A stretch of 64,000 nucleotides of DNA from an uncultured Clostridia bacterium (GTDB lineage: Bacteria > Bacillota > Clostridia > Saccharofermentanales > Saccharofermentanaceae). The notes beneath the pieces were generated by a model. The model did not search any database. It was not told the origin of the DNA and saw nothing but the letters and a program-made list of their open reading frames with translations. Both the position numbers and the translations under genes were made by a program. Where the stretch lies: assembly GCA_947304405.1 (NCBI GenBank), contig CAMZBB010000002.1, positions 18,200 through 82,199 on the forward strand, written 5' to 3'. Positions 49,027-58,402 of the stretch are shown one piece after another. Each line of letters begins with the position of its first letter. Position 1 is the first letter of the stretch.

Positions 49027-51354
49027 ATGAAAGATTTTAACAGAATAAGGCTGATAATACCAAGAACTAAGAGCAAAGAGCCTGTCATAGAGGCTCTTGA
49101 GCGTTCGGAACAAAGACCATTGTTGCTTCCTGCGGCAGCGGCCTTTGTATCTTGCATATTGACTTACGTGACAGAGTCTGTGATCCCCTTGGCGGTAATA
49201 CTCTTTTTGCTCGTGTCCTTTGGAATATGGGCCCTGATTAAACATAAAAATGCAATGTTGTTCGGGGCCGTGATGTCTTTGTTGCTTGCATTTACGTGCT
49301 GCTTGAGGATCTTAAACAGTCTTGGAACGGTAATGCCTTCATCTTCGGACGGAAACTACGCGGGGAAGGTGGTCTCCGTTGAAAGAAAACTGTCAGGAAC
49401 AAGGCGTATTACTGCCTTGACAGGCGGTTCTTTGTCTGAACTTCGTTTTGAAGACGGCGTTGGTGATACCGATCTTCGGCCGGGCATGGGTTTTGTTGCT
49501 TCCGGTAAGTTCAAAGAGCCTTTAAGTCCGGGCAATCCGGGAGAATTTGATTACATGGAATACCTTAAGAGCAAGGGAATAAAGTATCTGTTCTATGCGG
49601 ATTCGTTTACCGTTACGGACGAGCCGTCTTTTCCTGTCAATATCTTTCTTTCATTTCATGAGAAGTGCTTTGATCTGAGGACATGGCTTTTCGGGAAATT
49701 CACTGAGGGCAGGTCGGAAGAGGAAAAAGGCCTGTTTGCAGCCGTTTGCCTTGGGGATTCTTCTTTGGCTTCAGATGAAGTGATACGGGATTTCAGAGTG
49801 TCAGGCTGTTCACATCTTCTTGCAGTATCAGGTACTCATTTTGCAGGCTTTCTGGTCGCACTTCCTTACATACTGGCGGCGCTTTGTCCTGACAGCAAAA
49901 AGAGCCGTATTATCTATATCGTTTTTGCTCTGCTTATCGCATGTATGACCGGTTGGAGCGAATCAGTTACGAGAGCCATGATAATGTCTGCTTGCGCTTT
50001 TGCCGGAAAAGATTCAGTTTCAGCGATGTCAGCCTCTGCAATCGTCATGATCTTGGCCGATCCTTTCTGTTCTTGCAGAACGGGATTTCTTTTAAGCTTT
50101 GCTGCCTGCATCTCGATAAGGCTTTTGTCAGAAAGGATTCGAAGATTATTGGGTTTCGTTAAAGATAGAAAGGGCCTGGTAACGGCGCTTGCTGTCCAGA
50201 CTGCCGCTTTGATCGGGACTATGCCTTTTTCGGGCATGACGCAGGGAAGATTCGGTCCTGTTCAGTTCATCACACAGGCGATTGGCGGCCTTTTGGCCAA
50301 AAACGCTTGCATTATGTTTGTCCCGGGAGTCCTTTTGTCCATGGTATTGCCAGAGAATGCACCTTATATCGTGTCATCTCCGGTGGCTTTCTTTTTGAAC
50401 CTGCTGAGAAAGGCCGTAGGTACAGGAAGCCGTTATTCGATGGCAACTGCGGGAAAACCTGTTGGAATCTTCATTAGCCTTTGTTTATGGCTGTTTTTGT
50501 TTGTCAGACTGATGCCTCCGTCTGCTTTCAGAAAATGCTTTCGCAAGGTCAGCTGTTTTTCGCTGGCTGTCTGTTCAGGTTTGATCCTGGCAGGGATAGT
50601 CAAACCTATGAAGGCTGAGATCGTTTTTGCGGATGTCGGGCAGGGCGACTGCTGTCTGATAATCGCCGGAAATACCACATGCCTGATAGACGGCGGAACT
50701 TATGAGAAAGGAGCTTCAACGGTTTCTGGTCTGCTGGATCATTACGGGATTGATTCTGTGGATTTAGCTTTCATGACTCATTGGGATATGGATCATGCGG
50801 GAGGTATAGCATCTCTTGAACAAAACGGAAGGATAAAGAGCGTCTATACGGGTTTTACCGGAAATGACGGTGATACGGAGGCTTTTGAGAAATCTCTAAA
50901 GATTCGTAATGGCGATCCTGATGAATTCAGGAGCAGGATCATCAAAACAGGGAGCGGAGATGTTTTCGAGCTGTCAGATGATGTGAGATTAAAAGTCATA
51001 TACCCAGAGGATTGTCTGAGCGGAGGCAATCCCGGGAGTCTTGTGTTAGTTTTGGAGTGCTGCGGCAAAGAGATACTGTTTACGGGCGATATCGGGCTTG
51101 AGACAGAAGATGAACTCATTTCTATGAATATCATTCATGATGTCGATGTGCTCAAAGTCTCTCATCACGGGTCCAGATATGCCAGCGGAAAAGGATTTCT
51201 GGAAATAGCGAGACCCGATATATCGATAATAAGCGTGGGAAGAAACAACATATACGGGCATCCGTCGCAATTTACGGTCGGACGGCTTGAAGATTCAGGC
51301 AGCAGGATACTGAGGACAGATCAGAATGGTGCGGTGATCATTGAGTTTTATTGA
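49027..51354 (+). CDS. comEC: ComEC/Rec2 DNA uptake channel protein
   Basis: The 775-aa protein has an N-terminal region with transmembrane helices and an OB-type soluble part (about 105-180). The competence domain follows, with CLGDSSLASDEVIRDFRVSG and SHLLAVSGTHFAGFLVALPY and several helices. The C-terminal metallo-beta-lactamase domain (about from residue 530) has FADVGQGDCCL, THWDMDHAGG and KVSHHGSRYAS. It forms the channel for single-stranded DNA import. All three domains of full-length ComEC are present. No ribosome binding site is seen at ATG 49027. It is convergent with the DUF2142 gene with stop codons side by side. Confidence 0.92.
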   Translation: MKDFNRIRLIIPRTKSKEPVIEALERSEQRPLLLPAAAAFVSCILTYVTESVIPLAVILFLLVSFGIWALIKHKNAMLFGAVMSLLLAFTCCLRILNSLGTVMPSSSDGNYAGKVVSVERKLSGTRRITALTGGSLSELRFEDGVGDTDLRPGMGFVASGKFKEPLSPGNPGEFDYMEYLKSKGIKYLFYADSFTVTDEPSFPVNIFLSFHEKCFDLRTWLFGKFTEGRSEEEKGLFAAVCLGDSSLASDEVIRDFRVSGCSHLLAVSGTHFAGFLVALPYILAALCPDSKKSRIIYIVFALLIACMTGWSESVTRAMIMSACAFAGKDSVSAMSASAIVMILADPFCSCRTGFLLSFAACISIRLLSERIRRLLGFVKDRKGLVTALAVQTAALIGTMPFSGMTQGRFGPVQFITQAIGGLLAKNACIMFVPGVLLSMVLPENAPYIVSSPVAFFLNLLRKAVGTGSRYSMATAGKPVGIFISLCLWLFLFVRLMPPSAFRKCFRKVSCFSLAVCSGLILAGIVKPMKAEIVFADVGQGDCCLIIAGNTTCLIDGGTYEKGASTVSGLLDHYGIDSVDLAFMTHWDMDHAGGIASLEQNGRIKSVYTGFTGNDGDTEAFEKSLKIRNGDPDEFRSRIIKTGSGDVFELSDDVRLKVIYPEDCLSGGNPGSLVLVLECCGKEILFTGDIGLETEDELISMNIIHDVDVLKVSHHGSRYASGKGFLEIARPDISIISVGRNNIYGHPSQFTVGRLEDSGSRILRTDQNGAVIIEFY

Positions 51355-53301
51355 TCATCTGGAGGTGTAAAGCCTCAGCATGAAATAGAAAGCGAAAAAG
51401 ATCATCAGTACTACAGCAGGATAAGGAGCTGTTATAAGGGGCTTTACAAATTTCTTCCCTGACAGACCGGCCTTTTTTGCAAGCGTTCTGACGGCTTTGC
51501 CAAAAAGAAGCGCTATAAGCGGCAGGACAGGGAGGAAGTAGTGTCCCTGTATGCCCAAGATCACGTCAGAACCTTCCGGTGTCCAACTCAGAAGCATTGC
51601 AGGCGTTGTAAGAAGCGCGATCAGGACAACGGAAAGCATGATGAGAACATCTTTTGTTTTGAGTTTGTCTATAGCTTTGACAGAAGAGGCAGTGATTAAA
51701 AGAACAACAAGCATGATGATGGAGAAAGCGAAAGGAATCGTGTTCTCGCCCCAGCAGAGCTTGGATCCGAAAAGATCCGAAAGCATGTCGGAAACAAACC
51801 TTCCGTATGTCAGAACCGTCATCTTAAGGTAAGCAAAAGGGTTCTCCAGCGCAAATGACGCGGTCATGAAGCCGTTGCCTTTGCTTCCCAGCTGGAAAAG
51901 TCCGCCTGAAGGCAGGATCATGTCAAACAAAGCTACAGAAAAGATGCCGCAGATAAAAGGCAGGAGCTTATTCATGAATTTAAGGCCCTTTTTGGCCGCA
52001 GGGATCATAAAGAGCAAAGGCAGAAGGATAAGATATCCGCCGCCTTTTACGGCACCGAGGATAAATGACCAGATGCAAACATAGATCAATGATCTCCGGT
52101 TGTCGGGGCTTTCTCTGAGGAGCATGACCGACGCGATGAAGTTAAGAGAGGTGATTATGACCATGGGATCGTATGAGAAAGCGCTGCTCATCATAAGGGA
52201 AGAAGGCAGCAAAGCGCAAAGAGCGATCAGCTCTTTGCCGAATGGAGCTTTCCTGATCGCACGGTAGCATAAGGTAATGTAGAAAGCCGCCGTCATGATC
52301 TTGGCTAACAGGCAGCCAAAGACAGGACCAAACCCGATAAGGCGTCCAATGATTATCGCAAAAGTCTGCGGGATATAGCAGAAAGCCGAATAGTAGTTCA
52401 TTTTCTCGGATGTGGCGCTCATCTGTACAAGAGTCTTGTCTGATGCAAAGACGCTGAAGTTGCTCTTTAAGATCTCATAGCCGCCGGTTGAGGGAGGAGC
52501 GGCATTCCACCAGTTATTACTGAAGAACGAGACATCATCGGCTCTGCCGAACCATTCGGTGTTGCCCGATTGGCCGAGGAAGAGGTTTGAAAGCCTGTAG
52601 CAGGCAAGATAATGAGCTTCGCTGTCACCGGTACTCCATGGCGGAATCATTATTATGACAGCCGTACAGAGTGGTATGGCTGCGGCAAGAAAGAGTTTTC
52701 CGACAGGAGGGTTTGGATGCAAGCCGTTTTTCATGTAAACGCATAGTGATGCTGCCAAGAATATAACCAGCAGGCAGAATACGCTGACAGCGGTGAAATA
52801 ACCTGTTTGGGTAACGGCTAACAGCCTGACGGTGAGCATTCCGTCATTTTTGCCAACGGCGACTGACACGGGAGATGAAGAAACATTGGAAATACTGACT
52901 GAATACTGACCGGTTTTGAATCTCCCTCCGTCAGATGCAATAAGCCTGACTGAGACCGAACTTCCTTCCGGAATGCACATTTCGTCGCTTATGCGGACAT
53001 CTTTCAAATAAAATGAGCCGCTTGCGGTATCTGAAAGGCTGACGGAAAGGGCTTTTGTGTCACCATCCATAACGAAGAAATATATCTTGTCGAATCCGGT
53101 CCTTAAGCATTCGAAACGGTATTCGGATGTAGATCCTGAAGGTATAACGTCAGACTCGTAATCGGAAATGCCTTTGACTACGGCTTCTTTGCGGATCCGG
53201 GGAAAAAGGTCAAAGATCAGGGCAGACAGGAACAATGCTGCCAGAATAACTGCAGCGATCATAGTCAAACACTTTGATTTGTTATTGCTCAGGGAATTCA
53301 T
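51355..53301 (-). CDS. DUF2142 polytopic membrane protein
   Basis: This 648-aa protein has one N-terminal helix (about 13-33) and an extracytoplasmic domain of about 140 residues (40-180). About 11 helices follow. Family features are PPWSTGDSEAHYLACYRL, similar to the PDExxH region of DUF2142, then AVKGGGYLILLPLLF and ILGIQGHYFLPVLPLIALLF. DUF2142 proteins resemble C-type glycosyltransferases, and a sugar transfer role at the membrane is suspected but not shown. Its stop is adjacent to that of comEC within a TGATCA. The start follows GAGGCGG. Confidence 0.85.
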   Translation of the reverse strand: MNSLSNNKSKCLTMIAAVILAALFLSALIFDLFPRIRKEAVVKGISDYESDVIPSGSTSEYRFECLRTGFDKIYFFVMDGDTKALSVSLSDTASGSFYLKDVRISDEMCIPEGSSVSVRLIASDGGRFKTGQYSVSISNVSSSPVSVAVGKNDGMLTVRLLAVTQTGYFTAVSVFCLLVIFLAASLCVYMKNGLHPNPPVGKLFLAAAIPLCTAVIIMIPPWSTGDSEAHYLACYRLSNLFLGQSGNTEWFGRADDVSFFSNNWWNAAPPSTGGYEILKSNFSVFASDKTLVQMSATSEKMNYYSAFCYIPQTFAIIIGRLIGFGPVFGCLLAKIMTAAFYITLCYRAIRKAPFGKELIALCALLPSSLMMSSAFSYDPMVIITSLNFIASVMLLRESPDNRRSLIYVCIWSFILGAVKGGGYLILLPLLFMIPAAKKGLKFMNKLLPFICGIFSVALFDMILPSGGLFQLGSKGNGFMTASFALENPFAYLKMTVLTYGRFVSDMLSDLFGSKLCWGENTIPFAFSIIMLVVLLITASSVKAIDKLKTKDVLIMLSVVLIALLTTPAMLLSWTPEGSDVILGIQGHYFLPVLPLIALLFGKAVRTLAKKAGLSGKKFVKPLITAPYPAVVLMIFFAFYFMLRLYTSR

Positions 53302-53384
53302 CTGCCGCCTCGGTTTTTAGTATAACATACGAAAAATATGCCCTATTGATACCACATTATTGCTGATTTAAATATAGATAACTT

Positions 53385-53393
53385 TGTTATAAT
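53385..53393 (+). promoter_or_regulatory. Extended -10 promoter of the GH25-holA unit
   Basis: TGT-TATAAT lies 31 bp before the GH25 ATG, which has GGAGA 6 bp upstream. Confidence 0.55.
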
Positions 53394-53424
53394 TAGTCAA
53401 TAAACTGAATCATGGAGATATTTA

Positions 53425-54636
53425 ATGGTTTCAAACAGAAAAATCAAAGCCGTTTTACTTTCGTTCGGCATGGCTGTCACTACGCTGTCACAGGGTTGTA
53501 TGCTCAACATGAACGAATACAAATATCAGTCTACAGGCACATCTTCTACCGAGACGGCTACCGCTTCAGACAAGTCTTCGGGCTCTGAATCAGATTCCGG
53601 ATCTTCGTCCGAAGATACCACTTCAGAGACTTTTCCTTCATCTCTTCACATGGATCCGCCGGAAGTTGATACCGAAGCGCCTGTGTTTATCAGCTATCCG
53701 AGGACAATTTCGCTTCAAAAGGGCAAAGAGTTCATCCCCGGCGATTATGTCGGCTATATCGATGATACTGATAGGGAGGTCGACTTTAAGGTAACCGGAG
53801 AAGTTGACAATAACACGGTCGGCGAATATCCGATACAGATGACTATCACGGATGATGCAGGCAACAGCAAAACGATCGACGTTACGGTCAAGGTTTATAC
53901 CAAAAAGCCCACGCCTACGAAGAATCCTTCTGCTTCCACGACGAAGAGCAGTTCTTCCACCACCAAGAAAAAGTATAATTTCAGCGACTATAAGGCAAAA
54001 TACGAGACGGAAGGTTCCTTCATCGGCATCGACGTTTCCAAATACCAGGGCAATATCGATTTCCAGAAGGTAAAGGATGCCGGCTGCCATTTTGTTATCC
54101 TGCGAGCGGCCATCTATAACCTCGGTAAATTCGGAATCGATTCCAAATTTGAAGAGAATTACAAGAAGGCCAAAGAGGCCGGACTTCTCGTCGGCGTCTA
54201 TTACTACAGCGTTGACAATACAACGGAACTCATGAAAGAGCACTGCGCTGAGCTTGCAAAAGCCTTGAAGGGCAAACAGATAGATTTCCCGGTGGCTTAC
54301 GACTTTGAGAAGTGGAAGGGCTTCCAGAAGCTCAAGATGAATTCTTCCGATCTCAACAACATGTTCTATCTTTTCTGCTCCGAGATGGAAAGTTACGGCT
54401 ATGAGGCCATGATCTATGCAAATCCTTATTTTTTGAGGAACTGGTTCAGACCCGGCGGTCATAAGATCTGGCTTGCAGACTGGAAAGTAAAGCCTTCATA
54501 TGCCGGAACCATTCATTTCTGGCAGTTCAATGCCAAAGGCAGGATTCCAGGAATCCAGGGCGATGTTGATCTGAACATATACTATCCCAACGGAAGGGTC
54601 ATTGAGGCCAAGAAGGAGGAGAAATCCGATGGCTAA
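53425..54636 (+). CDS. GH25 lysozyme lipoprotein with an Ig-like domain
   Basis: The 403-aa protein has a signal peptide with lipobox SQGC (Cys25), then a Ser/Thr-rich linker (30-75). An Ig-like domain (about 78-163) has the YIDDTDREVDFKVTGEVDNN and VGEYPIQMTITDDAGN pattern. A second Thr/Ser/Lys linker leads to the GH25 domain from about residue 198 (GIDVSKYQGNIDFQKVKDAG), with catalytic pair in VAYDFEK and IWLADWKVKPSY. It would cut muramic acid linkages in peptidoglycan at the cell surface. Its 3' end overlaps the holA start by 8 bp, an unusual coupling with a replication gene. Confidence 0.92.
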   Translation: MVSNRKIKAVLLSFGMAVTTLSQGCMLNMNEYKYQSTGTSSTETATASDKSSGSESDSGSSSEDTTSETFPSSLHMDPPEVDTEAPVFISYPRTISLQKGKEFIPGDYVGYIDDTDREVDFKVTGEVDNNTVGEYPIQMTITDDAGNSKTIDVTVKVYTKKPTPTKNPSASTTKSSSSTTKKKYNFSDYKAKYETEGSFIGIDVSKYQGNIDFQKVKDAGCHFVILRAAIYNLGKFGIDSKFEENYKKAKEAGLLVGVYYYSVDNTTELMKEHCAELAKALKGKQIDFPVAYDFEKWKGFQKLKMNSSDLNNMFYLFCSEMESYGYEAMIYANPYFLRNWFRPGGHKIWLADWKVKPSYAGTIHFWQFNAKGRIPGIQGDVDLNIYYPNGRVIEAKKEEKSDG

Positions 54637-55666
54637 AGGCAAAGCGCTTCCCAAGGGCGTTATCGGATATAAGGAGTTTTTCGATAAGCTCGTCAATAAT
54701 CCCGATTCGCTTAAGCTGGTTCTGATCTACGGTCAGGAGCAGTATCTTGTCGATGGCGCTTTGAAGACGGCCAAAAAGAAATACATTACTGAAGGCGCGG
54801 AAAGCATCGATTACAACATCATCGATACGAGAAGTGATGACCAGTTCAGTTTTGACAGGCTGGATGAGATGGTATCGATGCCTCCCATGATGTCAGAAAG
54901 GCGTCTTGTCATAATCAGACAGTCGGGCGTGACCGGAAAAGAGGTCAGCGACAGGGATCTGGAGATCCTTAAGAATATCCCTTCATCATCGGTCGTCATT
55001 TTCGTTGAGGATGAGGCTGATGCCAAGAGAAAGATATTCAAAGCCTTTGTACAGAGCGGAACCGTGGTCCAGATGGGAGCCATGGAAGAAGACGACATTT
55101 CGGCCAGAGTCGCCAAGATGTTTGCCAGATATAACCTTACGGTAGATGCCAGGGCTTCGATGTCGCTTATCTCAAGGTGCGGCTCCGGTATGATGACCAT
55201 ATCGGGTGAGGTCGCCAAGATCGCGCTTTACTGCCAGAATGCCGGGTTTACACGCGTAACGGAAGAGATCATAGAAGACTGCTGTCCGCCTGATCTGAGC
55301 GGAAGGATCTTCGACATAATGGATGCCTGCGGAAGCAAGGAGCCTGCAAAGGCTCTGGGAACGCTTAATAATCTCATCGCTATGAGGGAACCCGTAATTC
55401 AGATCAGGGTTCAGGTCTTAAACCACCTGAAGCGCCTGATAATCGCAAAAGAGGCGGGAGATGCGAGGACTCTCGTAACTCAGACGGGAATGAACGAGTA
55501 TTATGCGGGCAAACTGGTGAGACAGTCGCAGAATTTCTCGATGAACCGGCTTATCCAGACTTATCTGGCGGCCTGCACATCGGATTCTGACGTCAAACAC
55601 GGTCTGATTGACGAGAGATATGCGCTTGAGATCATACTGGTCAAGGCCTGCACAAGTGAAAGGTAA
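54629..55666 (+). CDS. holA: DNA polymerase III subunit delta
   Basis: The 345-aa protein has the HolA N-terminal LVLIYGQEQYLVDGALK, the VSMPPMMSERRLVIIRQ segment, and VVIFVEDEADAKRK. The C-terminal collar domain has SGRIFDIMDACGSKEPAKAL and VQVLNHLKRLIIAKEAG. It opens the beta clamp in the clamp loader. The start is ATG 54629 with AAGGAGGA, inside the end of the GH25 gene. comEC and holA are often neighbours in Firmicutes; here a GH25 gene and a reversed DUF2142 gene are inserted between them. Confidence 0.92.
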   Translation: MAKGKALPKGVIGYKEFFDKLVNNPDSLKLVLIYGQEQYLVDGALKTAKKKYITEGAESIDYNIIDTRSDDQFSFDRLDEMVSMPPMMSERRLVIIRQSGVTGKEVSDRDLEILKNIPSSSVVIFVEDEADAKRKIFKAFVQSGTVVQMGAMEEDDISARVAKMFARYNLTVDARASMSLISRCGSGMMTISGEVAKIALYCQNAGFTRVTEEIIEDCCPPDLSGRIFDIMDACGSKEPAKALGTLNNLIAMREPVIQIRVQVLNHLKRLIIAKEAGDARTLVTQTGMNEYYAGKLVRQSQNFSMNRLIQTYLAACTSDSDVKHGLIDERYALEIILVKACTSER

Positions 55667-55732
55667 CAATTGACGATAGTATTCTAATGACTTAGAATCG
55701 CTTATTGGATTTTAATTACTAAGGAGAAATAT

Positions 55733-56929
55733 ATGAGCAGAATCGAGATGAAGACCCCTATCGTCGAGATGGACGGCGACGAGATGACAAGGATAATCTG
55801 GAAAGAGATCAAAGATATCGTCATCTTGCCTTTTGTAGACCTCAAGACCGAGTATTTTGATCTCGGACTTCCCAACAGGGACAAGACCGGTGATCAGGTT
55901 ACGATTGATGCGGCCAACAGGACCAAAGAGCTTGGCGTTGCAGTAAAATGTGCAACGATTACTCCCAATGCCCAGAGAATGACAGAATATAACCTCCATC
56001 AGATGTGGAAGAGCCCCAACGGCACGATCAGGGCGATCCTTGACGGAACGGTCTTCAGGAGCCCGATCCTCGTAAATGGTATAAAGCCTTTCGTCTCCTG
56101 CTGGGAGAAGCCTATCACGATCGCACGTCACGCATATGGTGACGTATACAGAAATACCGAATTCCTGGTAGACGGACCTGCAAGGGCAGATCTGGTCGTC
56201 ACTTATCCCGACGGAAGACAGGAGAAGCAGACGGTTTTTGAATACACAGGCGGCGGAGTCCTCCAGGGACAGTACAATACCGACAAATCAATCGCAGCTT
56301 TCGCAAAATCCTGTTTCCAGTACTCCCTTGATACAAAGCAGGATCTCTGGTTTGCGACAAAGGATACTATCTCAAAGGTATACGACAGGCGTTTCAAGGA
56401 CATTTTCGAGAAGATCTATAAGGAAGAGTACGAAGCCAAGTTCGCAGAGGCGGGTATCACGTATTTCTATACTCTGATCGATGACGCCGTCGCAAGAGTC
56501 ATGCGTTCTAAGGGCGGTTTTGTATGGGCCTGCAAGAACTATGACGGCGATGTCATGAGCGACATGCTTGCTTCAGCTTGCGGATCACTTGCGATGATGA
56601 CTTCCGTCCTCGTATCACCTGAAGGCGTTTACGAGTTCGAGGCAGCGCACGGAACCGTTACAAGGCACTATTACAGATACCTGAAGGGCGAGCAGACCTC
56701 GACAAATCCTATGGCTACGCTTTTCGCCTGGACCGGTGCGCTCCGCAAACGTGCGCAGATGGACGGCCTGCAAGATTTGGAGAATTTTGCGGCAAGACTC
56801 GAAAAGTGCGCAGTTTCAACTATAGAATCGGGTATAATTACTGGTGATCTTGAAAGCCTTCTTGCTCATCCGGACAAGCGGGTTGTCAATACTGCTGATT
56901 TCCTTGCACAGGTTGCATCTAATTTGTAA
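55733..56929 (+). CDS. icd: NADP-dependent isocitrate dehydrogenase
   Basis: The 398-aa protein is of the homodimeric type II (eukaryote-like) IDH family. It has VEMDGDEMTRIIWKEIKD, ATITPNAQRMTEYNLHQMWK (isocitrate binding with the following SPNGTIR), FRSPILVNGIKPFVSCW and FEAAHGTVTRHYYR. It oxidises isocitrate to 2-oxoglutarate and gives NADPH. The start has AAGGAG 7 bp upstream. It is followed 20 bp later by the SEC-C gene on the same strand. No other TCA-cycle gene is in the window. Confidence 0.94.
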   Translation: MSRIEMKTPIVEMDGDEMTRIIWKEIKDIVILPFVDLKTEYFDLGLPNRDKTGDQVTIDAANRTKELGVAVKCATITPNAQRMTEYNLHQMWKSPNGTIRAILDGTVFRSPILVNGIKPFVSCWEKPITIARHAYGDVYRNTEFLVDGPARADLVVTYPDGRQEKQTVFEYTGGGVLQGQYNTDKSIAAFAKSCFQYSLDTKQDLWFATKDTISKVYDRRFKDIFEKIYKEEYEAKFAEAGITYFYTLIDDAVARVMRSKGGFVWACKNYDGDVMSDMLASACGSLAMMTSVLVSPEGVYEFEAAHGTVTRHYYRYLKGEQTSTNPMATLFAWTGALRKRAQMDGLQDLENFAARLEKCAVSTIESGIITGDLESLLAHPDKRVVNTADFLAQVASNL

Positions 56930-56949
56930 TTCATTAGGAGGGTATATAA

Positions 56950-57474
56950 ATGAGCTACTATACGACATGGATCGAAAGGTCTGAGAACAATTCAAATGAG
57001 CAGGAATACATTGAATATGTAAACCGCTACTATCAGCTGGAGAAGGGCGTTTATGAGAAGATCTTAGGCGCTTATCCTGATAACTCGGAGTACCTGAACG
57101 GCCAGCTTCTTGCTCTTTCCAGAAAGTTCGGTTTCAACGCTTCCAACATGGAAGTTTATGTCGGTTTCCTTGACGGTATCAAATCAAGCCTTAAGAACGG
57201 TGATGATCTTGATCTCGAGTCTCTCAACGATGAATCCGAGATCAGCCTTGATATCGATTATGAGAAGCTGTATTACAACATGCACGACGCTAAAGCAGAA
57301 TGGCTTTATAACATCCCTGCATGGAAGAATGTCTTGACTGAAGACAGGATGAAAGAGATCACTCACGATTACCGCGTTGCCAACATCGCTCATTCTGACA
57401 AGATCGGAAGAAACGATCCCTGTCCTTGCGGATCAGGCAAGAAATACAAGAATTGCTGCGGCAAGAAGGCTTGA
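56950..57474 (+). CDS. SEC-C motif protein
   Basis: The 174-aa protein has a helical body of about 145 residues without known motifs and a C-terminal SEC-C zinc motif, [19 protein letters not shown] (about 151-169). SEC-C motifs bind zinc and occur at the end of SecA and in many small proteins, where they aid binding to ribosomes or SecB. The body is acidic ([20 protein letters not shown]). GGAGGG lies upstream of the ATG. mreC begins 16 bp after its stop. Confidence 0.85.
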   Translation: MSYYTTWIERSENNSNEQEYIEYVNRYYQLEKGVYEKILGAYPDNSEYLNGQLLALSRKFGFNASNMEVYVGFLDGIKSSLKNGDDLDLESLNDESEISLDIDYEKLYYNMHDAKAEWLYNIPAWKNVLTEDRMKEITHDYRVANIAHSDKIGRNDPCPCGSGKKYKNCCGKKA

Positions 57475-57490
57475 TTAAGGAGATTGCTGT

Positions 57491-58402
57491 TTGAAGAGAC
57501 TTCTGACTTCAAAGTGGTTTATCGTTTTATCTGTATCACTTCTGCTGATCGCAGGTATTGTATTAAGCTTCCTTCCGGGAAGTCCGCTTAAGTCTGTAGT
57601 CGGGCTTTCTTCAACTGTGGTCTCACCTGCGCAGAAGGGCGTAAAGTCCACGGGAAACGCTATTTCGGATTTTTGGGCAGCCATTGCGGACGGTGTTGCG
57701 ATAAGGGAAGAGAATAAGGCCCTGAAGGAGGAGATCGCAGATCTCAAGTACAGACTCAATCAGTACGAGGAAGCTGCGATCAGGTACGAAGAGCTTAAAG
57801 CCGCTTTCCATATCAGAGATACTTTCAGCAATTACGATATCTACGGTGCAAATATCCTTTCGAGAGAAGCTGACGAGTGGTTCTCGGTTATCAGGATCAA
57901 TGCCGGCATGAATGAAGGCATCGTGCTCAACCAGGGACAGTCTTATCCGGTCGTTGACGTCGAAATGAACCTTGTCGGACGAGTCATAGAGACTCAGGGC
58001 TCCAATTCCAAAGTCCTGCCGCTCCTTCATGAAGGTTTTTCCGTTTCCGGAAAAGTCAATGAGGTCAACGGTGCTTCTGTTATCGTCAGCGGTGACTCTG
58101 TCCTTAAAAAGTCCGGCCTTTGCAAAGTAAAGTGCCTGGATAAGGGCGTAAAGCTCCAGCAGGGCACAGTAATCGTTACTTCAGGTGAAGGCGGCCTGTT
58201 CCCGGACGGTATCCCGATCGGAACTATTGTTGAGGTTGATTATTCCAATCCCGTGGAAATAACTGCTACACTCAGGCCTTTTTCGAATATCGGTGATCTC
58301 GAGGACGTATTTGTCATGATTCCATTTAAGGCAGACGACAAGAAGGAAGGAGAAACCGGAGCTTCTGAATCGACTGCTCAAGGCCAAGGCGGACAGGGCT
58401 GA
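57491..58402 (+). CDS. mreC: Rod-shape protein MreC
   Basis: The 303-aa protein starts with TTG (AAGGAGAT 6 bp upstream). It has a short cytoplasmic end and one transmembrane helix (about 9-27), then a coiled coil (KALKEEIADLKYRLNQYE) and the paired beta-barrel domain with VVDVEMNLVGRVIETQG. The tail is Gln/Gly-rich. MreC links cytoskeletal MreB to the cell-wall synthases. It is encoded with mreD (1-bp overlap) and PBP2. mreB is not present upstream, where a SEC-C gene is found. Confidence 0.93.
   Translation: MKRLLTSKWFIVLSVSLLLIAGIVLSFLPGSPLKSVVGLSSTVVSPAQKGVKSTGNAISDFWAAIADGVAIREENKALKEEIADLKYRLNQYEEAAIRYEELKAAFHIRDTFSNYDIYGANILSREADEWFSVIRINAGMNEGIVLNQGQSYPVVDVEMNLVGRVIETQGSNSKVLPLLHEGFSVSGKVNEVNGASVIVSGDSVLKKSGLCKVKCLDKGVKLQQGTVIVTSGEGGLFPDGIPIGTIVEVDYSNPVEITATLRPFSNIGDLEDVFVMIPFKADDKKEGETGASESTAQGQGGQG

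Noticed and set aside
53638..54462. 274-codon minus-strand open frame opposite the GH25 gene
   Set aside because: The plus-strand gene has clear lipobox, Ig-like and GH25 motifs; the antisense frame has none.
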